Source: Cinnamomum chago
Taxonomy: Eukaryota > Streptophyta > Magnoliopsida > Laurales > Lauraceae
Direction of reading: 5' to 3'
DNA: 64,000 nt
Assembly: GCA_038049695.1 (NCBI GenBank)
Contig: CP142452.1
Coordinates: 52,410,501-52,474,500, forward strand
The notes beneath the pieces were generated by a model. The model had not been told where the DNA came from. It searched no databases and was given only the letters and a program-made list of their open reading frames with translations. Positions 40,001 to 53,399 of this stretch are shown here, piece after piece. The position numbers and the translations under genes are program-made. Within the stretch, counting starts at the first letter, position 1; each line of letters begins with the position of its first letter.

Positions 40001-40400
40001 AATGTTATTAAGTTTTATGAGAAAATCTTAAGTTTTATTACTTGTTCTTGATCATTGCATACATGTTTGCACATATGCTTCTTGTCACAATTCTATTGAT
40101 TTCGAAATGCATATGAATTGGTTTTTCTCTCTTGTTAAATCTCTTGGAACTCTTGGGAATGTATGCATTTTATTTAGTGAAGTTTGTTCATATGGTTTTA
40201 TAAGGAATGAGGTTGGATTGGCTATTCATGGTTATGTTATAAGTCACATTGACTTGAATTGATACTCATTTAAAGAGGTGTTTGAATTTAATTGTTCATT
40301 GGAGTTTAATGAGGATTTGAAGTGATTTTTGAAGAGAAATGCAAGTAGATGGTTTGAATGTTATTAAGTTTTATGAGAAAATCTTAAGTTTTATTACTTG
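37024..40400 (+). repeat. Partly repeated segment with 6-mer and 5-mer offsets
   Basis: Monomers at 36668, 37024 and 37380 match those at 38804, 39160 and 39516 at 2136 bp (6 monomers). From GAAGTATGTTC (38044 and 39824) and the TTTTTGAAGAG monomers (near 38545 and 40325) the match runs at 1780 bp (5 monomers). The monomer 39516-39871 is a chimera. Its first part resembles 37380 (GGATAAATG, GGTTTCG) and its end resembles 37736 (GAAGTATG). One monomer was lost at that point. Confidence 0.75.
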
Positions 40401-41295
40401 TTCTTGATCATTGCATACATGTTTGCACATATGCTTCTTGTCACATTTCTATTGGTTTCGAAATACATATGAATTGATTTTTCTCTCTTGTTAAATCTCT
40501 TGGAACTCTTGGGAATGTATGCATTTTATTTAGTGAAGTTTGTTCATATGGTTTTATAAGGAATGAGGTTGGATTGGCTATTCATGGTTATGTTATAAGT
40601 CACATTGACTTGAATTGACACTCATTTAAAGAGGTGTTTGAATTTATTTGTTCATTGGAGTTTAATGAGGATTTGAACTGATTTTGGAAGAGAAATGCAA
40701 GTGGATGGTTTGAATGTTAATAAGTTTTATGAGAAAATCTTAAGTTTTATTACTTGTTCTTGATCATTGGATACATGTTTGCACATATGCTTCTTGTCAC
40801 ATTTCTATTGATTTCGAAATGCATATGAATTGGTTTTTCTCTCTTGTTAAATCTCTTGGAACTCTTGGGAATGTATGCATTTTATTTAGTCAAGTTTGTT
40901 CATATGGTTTTATAAGGAATGAGGTTGGATTGGCTATTCATGGTTATGTTATAAGTCACATTGACTTGAATTGATACTCATTTAAAGAGGTGTTTGAATT
41001 TAATTGTTCATTGGAGTTTAATGAGGATTTGAAGTGATTTTGGAAGAGAAATGCAAGTGGATGGTTTGAATGTTATTAAGTTTTATGAGAAAATCTTAAG
41101 TTTTATTTCTTGTTCTTGATCATTGGATAAATGTTTGCACATATGCTTCTTGTCACATTTCTATTGGTTTCGAAATGCATATGAATTGGTTTTTCTCTCT
41201 TGTTAAATCTCTTGGAACTCTTGGGAATGTATGCATTTTATTTAGTCAAGTTTGTTCATATGGTTTTATAAGGAATGAGGTTGGATTGGCTATTC
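40228..41295 (+). repeat. M module, copy 9
   Basis: The trio is present, but M1 begins as a TTTTTGAAGAG monomer and then has AAGTAGATGG, GGTTTCG and AAATACAT, so it is partly hybrid. Private changes are GAATTGATTTTTC near 40473 and TTGAACTG near 40674. Confidence 0.8.
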
Positions 41296-44200
41296 ATGGT
41301 TATGTTATAAGTCACATTGACTTGAATTGATACTCATTTAAAGAGGTGTTTGAATTTAATTGTTCATTGGAGTTTAATGAGGATTTGAAGTGATTTTGGA
41401 AGAGAAATGCAGGTGGATGGTTTGAATGTTATTAAGTTTTTTGAGAAAATCTTAAGTTTTATTACTTGTTCTTGATCATTGGATACATGTTTGCACATAT
41501 GCTTCTTGTCACATTTCTATTGATTTCGAAATGCATATGAATTGGTTTTTCTCTCTTGTTAAATCTCTTGGAGCTCTTGGGAATGTATGCATTTTATTTA
41601 GTCAAGTTTGTTCATATGGTTTTATAAGGAATGAGGTTGGATTGGCTATTCATGGTTATGTTATAAGTCACATTGACTTGAATTGATACTCATTTAAAGA
41701 GGTGTTTGAATTTAATTGTTCATTGGAGTTTAATGAGGATTTGAAGTGATTTTGGAAGACAAATGCAGGTGGATGGTTTGAATGTTATTAAGTTTTATGA
41801 GAAAATCTTAAGTTTTATTACTTGTTCTTGATCATTGCATACATGTTTGCACATATGCTTCTTGTCACAATTCTATTGATTTCGAAATGCATATGAATTG
41901 GTTTTTCTCTCTTGTTAAATCTCTTGGAACTCTTGGGAATGTATGCATTTTATTTAGTCAAGTTTGTTCATATGGTTTTATAAGGAATGAGGTTGGATTG
42001 GCTATTCATGGTTATGTTATAAGTCACATTGACTTGAATTGATACTCATTTAAAGAGGTGTTTGAATTTAATTGTTCATTGGAGTTTAATGAGGATTTGA
42101 AGTGATTTTGGAAGAGAAATGCAAGTGGATGGTTTGAATGTTATTAAGTTTTATGAGAAAATCTTAAGTTTTATTACTTGTTCTTGATCGTTGGATACAT
42201 GTTTGCACATATGCTTCTTGTCACATTTCTATTGATTTCGAAATGCATATGAATTGGTTTTTCTCTCTTGTTAAATCTCTTGGAACTCTTGGGAATGTAT
42301 GCATTTTATTTAGTCAAGTTTGGTCATATGGTTTTATAAGGAATGAGGTTGGATTGGCTATTCATGGTTATGTTATAAGTCACATTGACTTGAATTGATA
42401 CTCATTTAAAGAGGTGTTTGAATTTAATCGTTCATTGGAGTTTAATGAGGATTTGAAGTGATTTTGGAAGAGAAATGCAAGTGGATGGTTTGAATGTTAT
42501 TAAGTTTTATGAGAAAATCTTAAGTTTTATTACTTGTTCTTGATCATTGGATACATGTTTGCACATATGCTTCTTGTCACATTTCTATTGATTTCGAAAT
42601 GCATATGAATTGGTTTTTCTCTCTTGTTAAATCTCTTGGAACTCTTGGGAATGTATGCATTTTATTTAGTCAAGTTTGTTCATATGGTTTTATAAGGAAT
42701 GAGGTTGGATTGGCTATTCATGGTTATGTTATAAGTCACATTGACTTGAATTGATACTCATTTAAAGAGGTGTTTGAATTTAATTGTTCATTGGAGTTTA
42801 ATGAGGATTTGAAGTGATTTTGGAAGAGAAATGCAGGTGGATGGTTTGAATGTTATTAAGTTTTATGAGAAAATCTTAAGTTTTATTACTTGTTCTTGAT
42901 CATTGGATACATGTTTGCACATATGCTTCTTGTCACATTTCTATTGATTTCAAAATGCATATGAATTGGTTTTTCTCTCTTGTTAAATCTCTTGGAACTC
43001 TTGGGAATGTATGCATTTTATTTTGTCAAGTTTGTTCATATGGTTTTATAAGGAATGAGGTTGGATTGGCTATTCATGGTTATGTTATAAGTCACATTGA
43101 CTTGAATTGATACTCATTTAAAGAGGTGTTTGAATTTAATTGTTCATTGGAGTTTAATGAGGATTTGAAGTGATTTTGGAAGACAAATGCAGGTGGATGG
43201 TTTGAATGTTATTAAGTTTTATGAGAAAATCTTAAGTTTTATTACTTGTTCTTGATCATTGGATACATGTTTGCACATATGCTTCTTGTCACATTTCTAT
43301 TGATTTCGAAATGCATATGAATTGGTTTTTCTCTCTTGTTAAATCTCTTGGAACTCTTGGGAATGTATGCATTTTATTTAGTCAAGTTTGTTCATATGGT
43401 TTTATAAGGAATGAGGTGGGATTGGCTATTCATGGTTATGTTATAAGTCACATTGACTTGAATTGATACTCATTTAAAGAGGTGTTTGAATTTAATTGTT
43501 CATTGGAGTTTAATGAGGATTTGAAGTGATTTTTGAAGAGAAATGCAAGTGGATGGTTTGAATGTTATTAAGTTTTATGTGAAAATCTTAAGTTTTATTA
43601 CTTGTTCTTGATCATTGGATACATGTTTGCACATATGCTTCTTGTCACATTTCTATTGATTTCGAAATGCATATGAATTGGTTTTTCTCTCTTGTTAAAT
43701 CTCTTGGAACTCTTGGGAATGTATGCATTTTATTTAGTGAAGTTTGTTCATATGGTTTTATAAGGAATGAGGTTGGATTGGCTATTCATGGTTATGTTAT
43801 AAGTCACATTGACTTGAATTGATACTCATTTAAAGAGGTGTTTGAATTTAATTGTTCATTGGAGTTTAATGAGGATTTGAAGTGATTTTGGAAGACAAAT
43901 GCAGGTGGATGGTTTGAATGTTATTAAGTTTTATGAGAAAATCTTACGTTTTATTTCTTGTTCTTGATCATTGGATACATGTTTGCACATATGCTTCTTG
44001 TCACATTTCTATTGATTTCGAAATGCATATGAATTGGTTTTTCTCTCTTGTTAAATCTCTTGGAACTCTTGGGAATGTATGCATTTTATTTAGTGAAGTT
44101 TGTTCATATGGTTTTATAAGGAATGAGGTTGGATTGGCTATTCATGGTTATGTTATAAGTCACATTGACTTGAATTGATACTCATTTAAAGAGGTGTTTG

Positions 44201-45201
44201 AATTTAATTGTTCATTGGAGTTTAATGAGGATTTGAAGTGATTTTGGAAGAGAAATGCAGGTTGATGGTTTGAATGTTAATAAGTTTTATGAGAAAATCT
44301 TAAGTTTTATTACTTGTTCTTGATCATTGCATACATGTTTGCACATATGCTTCTTGTCACATTTCTATTGATTTCGAAATGCATATGAATTGGTTTTTCT
44401 CTCTTGTTAAATCTCTTGGAACTCTTGGGAATGTATGCATTTTATTTAGTGAAGTTTGTTCATATGGTTTTATAAGGAATGAGGTTGGATTGGCTATTCA
44501 TGGTTATGTTATAAGTCACATTGACTTGAATTGATACTCATTTAAAGAGGTGTTTGAATTTAATTGTTCATTGGAGTTTAATGAGGATTTGAAGTGATTT
44601 TAGAAGAGAAATGCAAGTAGATGGTTTGAATGTTATTAAGTTTTATGAGAAAATCTTAAGTTTTATTACTTGTTCTTGATCATTGCATACATGTTTGCAC
44701 ATATGCTTCTTGTCACATTTCTATTGGTTTCGAAATACATATGAATTGGTTTTTCTCTCTTGTTAAATCTCTTGGAACTCTTGGGAATGTATGCATTTTA
44801 TTTAGTGAAGTTTGTTCATATGGTTTTATAAGGAATGAGGTTGGATTGGCTATTCATGGTTATGTTATAAGTCACATTGACTTGAATTGACACTCATTTA
44901 AAGAGGTGTTTGAATTTATTTGTTCATTGGAGTTTAATGAGGATTTGAAGTGATTTTGGAAGAGAAATGCAAGTGGATGGTTTGAATGTTAATAAGTTTT
45001 ATGAGAAAATCTTAAGTTTTATTACTTGTTCTTGATCATTGGATACATGTTTGCACATATGCTTCTTGTCACATTTCTATTGATTTCGAAATGCATATGA
45101 ATTGGTTTTTCTCTCTTGTTAAATCTCTTGGAACTCTTGGGAATGTATGCATTTTATTTAGTCAAGTTTGTTCATATGGTTTTATAAGGAATGAGGTTGG
45201 A
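41286..45201 (+). repeat. 11-mer tandem duplication, copy A (3916 bp)
   Basis: Rare markers recur at exactly 3916 bp (11 x 356): GGAGCTC (41570/45486), TTTAATCG (near 42424/46340), TTTGGTCAT (near 42318/46234), TTTCAAAATG (42948/46864), CTTACGTTT (near 43945/47861) and TTTTAGAAG (near 44599/48515). The left edge lies between 41168 and about 41404; the midpoint is given. Private changes here include ATTTTGTCAAG near 43020 and GAGGTGGG near 43414. Confidence 0.88.
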
Positions 45202-45211
45202 TTGGCTATTC
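44500..45211 (+). repeat. M module, copy 10, lacking M3
   Basis: M1 and M2 (GACACTC, TTTATTTG, GTTAATAAG) are followed by a GCAGGTGG/TTTTTTGAG monomer (45212) with no GGATAAATG. In all ten other modules M2 is followed by M3. The break coincides with the junction of the 3916-bp tandem duplication. Confidence 0.85.
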
Positions 45212-48200
45212 ATGGTTATGTTATAAGTCACATTGACTTGAATTGATACTCATTTAAAGAGGTGTTTGAATTTAACTGTTCATTGGAGTTTAATGAGGAT
45301 TTGAAGTGATTTTGGAAGAGAAATGCAGGTGGATGGTTTGAATGTTATTAAGTTTTTTGAGAAAATCTTAAGTTTTATTACTTGTTCTTGATCATTGGAT
45401 ACATGTTTGCACATATGCTTCTTGTCACATTTCTATTGATTTCGAAATGCATATGAATTGGTTTTTCTCTCTTGTTAAATCTCTTGGAGCTCTTGGGAAT
45501 GTATGCATTTTATTTAGTCAAGTTTGTTCATATGGTTTTATAAGGAATGAGGTTGGATTGGCTATTCATGGTTATGTTATAAGTCACATTGACTTGAATT
45601 GATACTCATTTAAAGAGGTGTTTGAATTTAATTGTTCATTGGAGTTTAATGAGGATTTGAAGTGATTTTGGAAGACAAATGCAGGTGGATGGTTTGAATG
45701 TTATTAAGTTTTATGAGAAAATCTTAAGTTTTATTACTTGTTCTTGATCATTGCATACATGTTTGCACATATGCTTCTTGTCACAATTCTATTGATTTCG
45801 AAATGCATATGAATTGGTTTTTCTCTCTTGTTAAATCTCTTGGAACTCTTGGGAATGTATGCATTTTATTTAGTGAAGTTTGTTCATATGGTTTTATAAG
45901 GAATGAGGTTGGATTGGCTATTCATGGTTATGTTATAAGTCACATTGACTTGAATTGATACTCATTTAAAGAGGTGTTTGAATTTAATTGTTCATTGGAG
46001 TTTAATGAGGATTTGAAGTGATTTTGGAAGAGAAATGCAAGTGGATGGTTTGAATGTTATTAAGTTTTATGAGAAAATCTTAAGTTTTATTACTTGTTCT
46101 TGATCGTTGGATACATGTTTGCACATATGCTTCTTGTCACATTTCTATTGATTTCGAAATGCATATGAATTGGTTTTTCTCTCTTGTTAAATCTCTTGGA
46201 ACTCTTGGGAATGTATGCATTTTATTTAGTCAAGTTTGGTCATATGGTTTTATAAGGAATGAGGTTGGATTGGCTATTCATGGTTATGTTATAAGTCACA
46301 TTGACTTGAATTGATACTCATTTAAAGAGGTGTTTGAATTTAATCGTTCATTGGAGTTTAATGAGGATTTGAAGTGATTTTGGAAGAGAAATGCAAGTGG
46401 ATGGTTTGAATGTTGTTAAGTTTTATGAGAAAATCTTAAGTTTTATTACTTGTTCTTGATCATTGGATACATGTTTGCACATATGCTTCTTGTCACATTT
46501 CTATTGATTTCGAAATGCATATGAATTGGTTTTTCTCTCTTGTTAAATCTCTTGGAACTCTTGGGAATGTATGCATTTTATTTAGTCAAGTTTGTTCATA
46601 TGGTTTTATAAGGAATGAGGTTGGATTGGCTATTCATGGTTATGTTATAAGTCACATTGACTTGAATTGATACTCATTTAAAGAGGTGTTTGAATTTAAT
46701 TGTTCATTGGAGTTTAATGAGGATTTGAAGTGATTTTGGAAGAGAAATGCAGGTGGATGGTTTGAATGTTATTAAGTTTTATGAGAAAATCTTAAGTTTT
46801 ATTACTTGTTCTTGATCATTGGATACATGTTTGCACATATGCTTCTTGTCACATTTCTATTGATTTCAAAATGCATATGAATTGGTTTTTCTCTCTTGTT
46901 AAATCTCTTGGAACTCTTGGGAATGTATGCATTTTATTTAGTCAAGTTTGTTCATATGGTTTTATAAGGAATGAGGTTGGATTGGCTATTCATGGTTATG
47001 TTATAAGTCACATTGACTTGAATTGATACTCATTTAAAGAGGTGTTTGAATTTAATTGTTCATTGGAGTTTAATGAGGATTTGAAGTGATTTTGGAAGAC
47101 AAATGCAGGTGGATGGTTTGAATGTTATTAAGTTTTATGAGAAAATCTTAAGTTTTATTACTTGTTCTTGATCATTGGATACATGTTTGCACATATGCTT
47201 CTTGTCACATTTCTATTGATTTCGAAATGCATATGAATTGGTTTTTCTCTCTTGTTAAATCTCTTGGAACTCTTGGGAATGTATGCATTTTATTTAGTCA
47301 AGTTTGTTCATATGGTTTTATAAGGAATGAGGTTGGATTGGCTATTCATGGTTATGTTATAAGTCACATTGACTTGAATTGATACTCATTTAAAGAGGTG
47401 TTTGAATTTAATTGTTCATTGGAGTTTAATGAGGATTTGAAGTGATTTTGGAAGACAAATGCAGGTGGATGGTTTGAATGTTATTAAGTTTTATGTGAAA
47501 ATCTTAAGTTTTATTACTTGTTCTTGATCATTGGATACATGTTTGCACATATGCTTCTTGTCACATTTCTATTGATTTCGAAATGCATATGAATTGGTTT
47601 TTCTCTCTTGTTAAATCTCTTGGAACTCTTGGGAATGTATGCATTTTATTTAGTGAAGTTTGTTCATATGGTTTTATAAGGAATGAGGTTGGATTGGCTA
47701 TTCATGGTTATGTTATAAGTCACATTGACTTGAATTGATACTCATTTAAAGAGGTGTTTGAATTTAATTGTTCATTGGAGTTTAATGAGGATTTGAAGTG
47801 ATTTTGGAAGAGAAATGCAGGTGGATGGTTTGAATGTTATTAAGTTTTATGAGAAAATCTTACGTTTTATTTCTTGTTCTTGATCATTGGATACATGTTT
47901 GTACATATGCTTCTTGTCACATTTCTATTGATTTCGAAATGCATATGAATTGGTTTTTCTCTCTTGTTAAATCTCTTGGAACTCTTGGGAATGTATGCAT
48001 TTTATTTAGTGAAGTTTGTTCATATGGTTTTATAAGGAATGAGGTTGGATTGGCTATTCATGGTTATGTTATAAGTCACATTGACTTGAATTGATACTCA
48101 TTTAAAGAGGTGTTTGAATTTAATTGTTCATTGGAGTTTAATGAGGATTTGAAGTGATTTTGGAAGAGAAATGCAGGTTGATGGTTTGAATGTTAATAAG

Positions 48201-49117
48201 TTTTATGAGAAAATCTTAAGTTTTATTACTTGTTCTTGATCATTGCATACATGTTTGCACATATGCTTCTTGTCACATTTCTATTGATTTCGAAATGCAT
48301 ATGAATTGGTTTTTCTCTCTTGTTAAATCTCTTGGAACTCTTGGGAATGTATGCATTTTATTTAGTGAAGTTTGTTCATATGGTTTTATAAGGAATGAGG
48401 TTGGATTGGCTATTCATGGTTATGTTATAAGTCACATTGACTTGAATTGATACTCATTTAAAGAGGTGTTTGAATTTAATTGTTCATTGGAGTTTAATGA
48501 GGATTTGAAGTGATTTTAGAAGAGAAATGCAAGTAGATGGTTTGAATGTTATTAAGTTTTATGAGAAAATCTTAAGTTTTATTACTTGTTCTTGATCATT
48601 GCATACATGTTTGCACATATGCTTCTTGTCACATTTCTATTGGTTTCGAAATACATATGAATTGGTTTTTCTCTCTTGTTAAATCTCTTGGAACTCTTGG
48701 GAATGTATGCATTTTATTTAGTGAAGTTTGTTCATATGGTTTTATAAGGAATGAGGTTGGATTGGCTATTCATGGTTATGTTATAAGTCACATTGACTTG
48801 AATTGACACTCATTTAAAGAGGTGTTTGAATTTATTTGTTCATTGGAGTTTAATGAGGATTTGAAGTGATTTTGGAAGAGAAATGCAAGTGGATGGTTTG
48901 AATGTTAATAAGTTTTATGAGAAAATCTTAAGTTTTATTACTTGTTCTTGATCATTGGATACATGTTTGCACATATGCTTCTTGTCACATTTCTATTGAT
49001 TTCGAAATGCATATGAATTGGTTTTTCTCTCTTGTTAAATCTCTTGGAACTCTTGGGAATGTATGCATTTTATTTAGTCAAGTTTGTTCATATGGTTTTA
49101 TAAGGAATGAGGTTGGA
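45202..49117 (+). repeat. 11-mer tandem duplication, copy B (3916 bp)
   Basis: This is the second copy of the 11-mer. It differs from copy A at several sites, including TTTAACTG (C at 45276), GTGAAG for GTCAAG near 45873, GTTGTTAAG near 46413, GACAAATGCAGG near 47453, and GTACATATG near 47901. It ends in an M module whose M3 continues normally at 49128. The number of differences suggests it is older than the 7475-bp duplication, or was partly converted afterwards. Confidence 0.88.
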
Positions 49118-49483
49118 TTGGCTATTCATGGTTATGTTATAAGTCACATTGACTTGAATTGATACTGATTTAAAGAGGTGTTTGAATTTAATTGTTCATT
49201 GGAGTTTAATGAGGATTTGAAGTGATTTTGGAAGAGAAATGCAAGTGGATGGTTTGAATGTTATTAAGTTTTATGAGAAAATCTTAAGTTTTATTTCTTG
49301 TTCTTGATCATTGGATAAATGTTTGCACATATGCTTCTTGTCACATTTCTATTGGTTTCGAAATGCATATGAATTGGTTTTTCTCTCTTGTTAAATCTCT
49401 TGGAACTCTTGGGAATGTATGCATTTTATTTAGTCAAGTTTGTTCATATGGTTTTATAAGGAATGAGGTTGGATTGGCTATTC
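48416..49483 (+). repeat. M module, copy 11 (last in the window)
   Basis: The complete trio has GACACTC in M2 and a private GATACTGATT near 49162 in M3. No M module is found in the remaining 14.5 kb. Confidence 0.85.
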
Positions 49484-50907
49484 ATGGTTATGTTATAAGT
49501 CACATTGACTTGAATTGATACTCATTTAAAGAGGTGTTTGAATTTAATTGTTCATTGGAGTTTAATGAGGATTTGAAGTGATTTTGGAAGAGAAATGCAG
49601 GTGGATGGTTTGAATGTTATTAAGTTTTTTGAGAAAATCTTAAGTTTTATTACTTGTTCTTGATCATTGGATACATGTTTGCACATATGCTTCTTGTCAC
49701 ATTTCTATTGATTTCGAAATGCATATGAATTGGTTTTTCTCTCTTGTTAAATCTCTTGGAACTCTTGGGAATGTATGCATTTTATTTAGTCAAGTTTGTT
49801 CATATGGTTTTATAAGGAATGAGGTTGGATTGGCTATTCATGGTTATGTTATAAGTCACATTGACTTGAATTGATACTCATTTAAAGAGGTGTTTGAATT
49901 TAATTGTTCATTGGAGTTTAATGAGGATTTGAAGTGATTTTGGAAGACAAATGCAGGTGGATGGTTTGAATGTTATTAAGTTTTATGAGAAAATCTTAAG
50001 TTTTATTACTTGTTCTTGATCATTGGATACATGTTTGCACATATGCTTCTTGTCACATTTCTATTGATTTCGAAATGCATATGAATTGGTTTTTCTCTCT
50101 TGTTAAATCTCTTGGAACTCTTGGGAATGTATGCATTTTATTTAGTCAAGTTTGTTCATATGGTTTTATAAGGAATGAGGTTGGATTGGCTATTCATGGT
50201 TATGTTATAAGTCACATTGACTTGAATTGATACTCATTTAAAGAGGTGTTTGAATTTAATTGTTCATTGGAGTTTAATGAGGATTTGAAGTGATTTTGGA
50301 AGAGAAATGCAGGCGGATGGTTTGAATGTTATTAAGTTTTTTGAGAAAATCTTAAGTTTTATTACTTGTTCTTGATCATTGGATACATGTTTGCACATAT
50401 GCTTCTTGTCACATTTCTATTGATTTCGAAATGCATATGAATTGGTTTTTCTCTCTTGTTAAATCTCTTGTAACTCTTGGGAATGTATGCATTTTATTTA
50501 GTGAAGTTTGTTCATATGGTTTTATAAGGAATGAGGTTGGATTGGCTATTCATGGTTATGTTATAAGTCACATTGACTTGAATTGATACTCATTTAAAGA
50601 GGTGTTTGAATTTAATTGTTCATTGGAGTTTAATGAGGATTTGAAGTGATTTTGGAAGACAAATGCAGGTGGATGGTTTGAATGTTATTAAGTTTTATGA
50701 GAAAATCTTAAGTTTTATTACTTGTTCTTGATCATTGGATACATGTTTGCACATATGCTTCTTGTCACATTTCTATTGATTTCGAAATGCATATGAATTG
50801 GTTTTTCTCTCTTGTTAAATCTCTTGGAACTCTTGGGAATGTATGCATTTTATTTAGTCAAGTTTGTTCATATGGTTTTATAAGGAATGAGGTTGGATTG
50901 GCTATTC

Positions 50908-51619
50908 ATGGTTATGTTATAAGTCACATTGACTTGAATTGATACTCATTTAAAGAGGTGTTTGAATTTAATTGTTCATTGGAGTTTAATGAGGATTTGA
51001 AGTGATTTTGGAAGACAAATGCAGGTGGATGGTTTGAATGTTATTAAGTTTTATGAGAAAATCTTAAGTTTTATTACTTGTTCTTGATCATTGGATACAT
51101 GTTTGCACATATGCTTCTTCTCACATTTCTATTGATTTCGAAATGCATATGAATTGGTTTTTCTCTCTTGTTAAATCTCTTGGAACTCTTGGGAATGTAT
51201 GCATTTTATTTAGTGAAGTTTGTTCATATGATTTTATAAGGAATGAGGTTGGATTGGCTATTCATGGTTATGTTATAAGTCACATTGACTTGAATTGATA
51301 CTCATTTAAAGAGGTGTTTGAATTTAATTGTTCATTGGAGTTTAATGAGGATTTGAAGTGATGTTTGAAGAGAAATGCAAGTGGATGTTTTGAATGTTAT
51401 TAAGTTTTATGAGAAAATCTTAAGTTTTAATACTTGTTCTTGATCATTGGATACATGTTTGCACATACGCTTCTTGTCACATTTCTATTGATTTCGAAAT
51501 GCATATGAATTGGTTTTTCTCTCTTGTTAAATCTCTTGGAACTCTTGGGAATGTATGCATTTTATTTAGTCAAGTTTGTTCATATGGTTTTATAAGGAAT
51601 GAGGTTGGATTGGCTATTC
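50908..51619 (+). repeat. D dimer, copy 5
   Basis: D1 here has GACAAATGCAGG and TTTTATGAG in its first half but CTTCTCAC and CATATGATTTT in its second half, so it looks hybrid. D2 is typical (TTAATACTTG at 51427, CATACGC). It is followed by a CTTTTCAC/CATATTGTTTT monomer, not by GGTTCG. Confidence 0.8.
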
Positions 51620-53399
51620 ATGGTTATGTTATAAGTCACATTGACTTGAATTGATACTCATTTAAAGAGGTGTTTGAATTTAATTGTTCATTGGAGTTTA
51701 ATGAGGATTTGAAGTGATTTTGGAAGACAAATGCAGGTGGATGGTTTGAATGTTATTAAGTTTTATGAGAAAATCTTAAGTTTTATTACTTGTTCTTGAT
51801 CATTGGATACATGTTTGCACATATGCTTCTTTTCACATTTCTATTGATTTCGAAATGCATATGAATTGGTTTTTCTCTCTTGTTAACTCTCTTGGAACTC
51901 TTGGGAATGTATGCATTTTATTTAGTCAAGTTTGTTCATATTGTTTTATAAGGAATGAGGTTGGATTGGCTATTCATGGTTATGTTATAAGTCACATTGA
52001 CTTGAATTGATACTCATTTAAAGAGGTGTTTGAATTTAATTGTTCATTGGAGTTTAATGAGGATTTGAAGTGATTTTGGAAGAGAAATGCAGGTGGATGG
52101 TTTGAATGTTATTAAGTTTTTTGAGAAAATCTTAAGTTTTATTACTTGTTCTTGATCATTGGATACATGTTTGCACATATGCTTCTTGTCACATTTCTAT
52201 TGATTTCGAAATGCATATGAATTGGTTTTTCTCTCTTGTTAAATCTCTTGGAACTCTTGGGAATGTATGCATTTTATTTAGTGAAGTTTGTTCATATGAT
52301 TTTATAAGGAATGAGGTTGGATTGGCTATTCATGGTTATGTTCTAAGTCACATTGACTTGAATTGATACTCATTTAAAGAGGTGTTTGAATTTAATTGTT
52401 CATTGGAGTTTAATGAGGATTTGAAGTGATTTTGGAAGAGAAATGCACGTGGATGGTTTGAATGTTATTAAGTTTTATGAGAAAATCTTAAGTTTTATTA
52501 CTTGTTCTTGATCATTGGATACATGTTTGCACATATGCTTCTTGTCACATTTCTATTGATTTCGAAATGCATATGAATTGGTTTTTCTCTCTTGTTAAAT
52601 CTCTTGGAACTCTTGGGAATGTATGCATTTTATTTAGTCAAGTTTGTTCATATGGTTTTATAAGGAATGAGGTTGGATTGGCTATTCATGGTTATGTTAT
52701 AAGTCACATTGACTTGAATTGATACTCATTTAAAGAGGTGTTTGAATTTAATTGTTCATTGGAGTTTAATGAGGATTTGAAGTGATTTTGGAAGAGAAAT
52801 GCACGTGGATGGTTTGAATGTTATTAAGTTTTATGAGAAAATCTTAAGTTTTATTACTTGTTCTTGATCGTTGGATACATGTTTACACATATGCTTCTTG
52901 TCACATTTCTATTGATTTCGAAATGCAAATGAATTGGTTTTTCTCTCTTGTTAAATCTCTTGGAAATCTTGGGAATGTATGCATTTTATTTAGTCAAGTT
53001 TGTTCATATGGTTTTATAAGGAATGAGGTTGGATTGGCTATTCATGGTTATGTTATAAGTCACATTGACTTGAATTGATACTCATTTAAAGAGGTGTTTG
53101 AATTTAATTGTTCATTGGAGTTTAATGAGGATTTGAAGTGATTTTGGAAGACAAATGCAGGTGGATGGTTTGAATGTTATTAAGTTTTATGAGAAAATCT
53201 TAAGTTTTATTACTTGTTCTTGATCATTGGATACATGTTTGCACATATGCTTCTTGTCACATTTCTATTGATTTCGAAATGCATATGAATTGGTTTTTCT
53301 CTCTTGTTAAATCTCTTGGAACTCTTGGGAATGTATGCATTTTATTTAGTCAAGTTTGGTCATATTGTTTTATAAGGAATGAGGTTGGATTGGCTATTC

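Noticed and set aside
43918-44178. 86-codon ATG-initiated frame, repeated at 47834-48094
   Set aside because: It arises from loss of one stop codon in a satellite monomer, has no recognisable domain, start context or codon pattern, and exists only where that mutation was duplicated. Other monomers have a stop at the same place.
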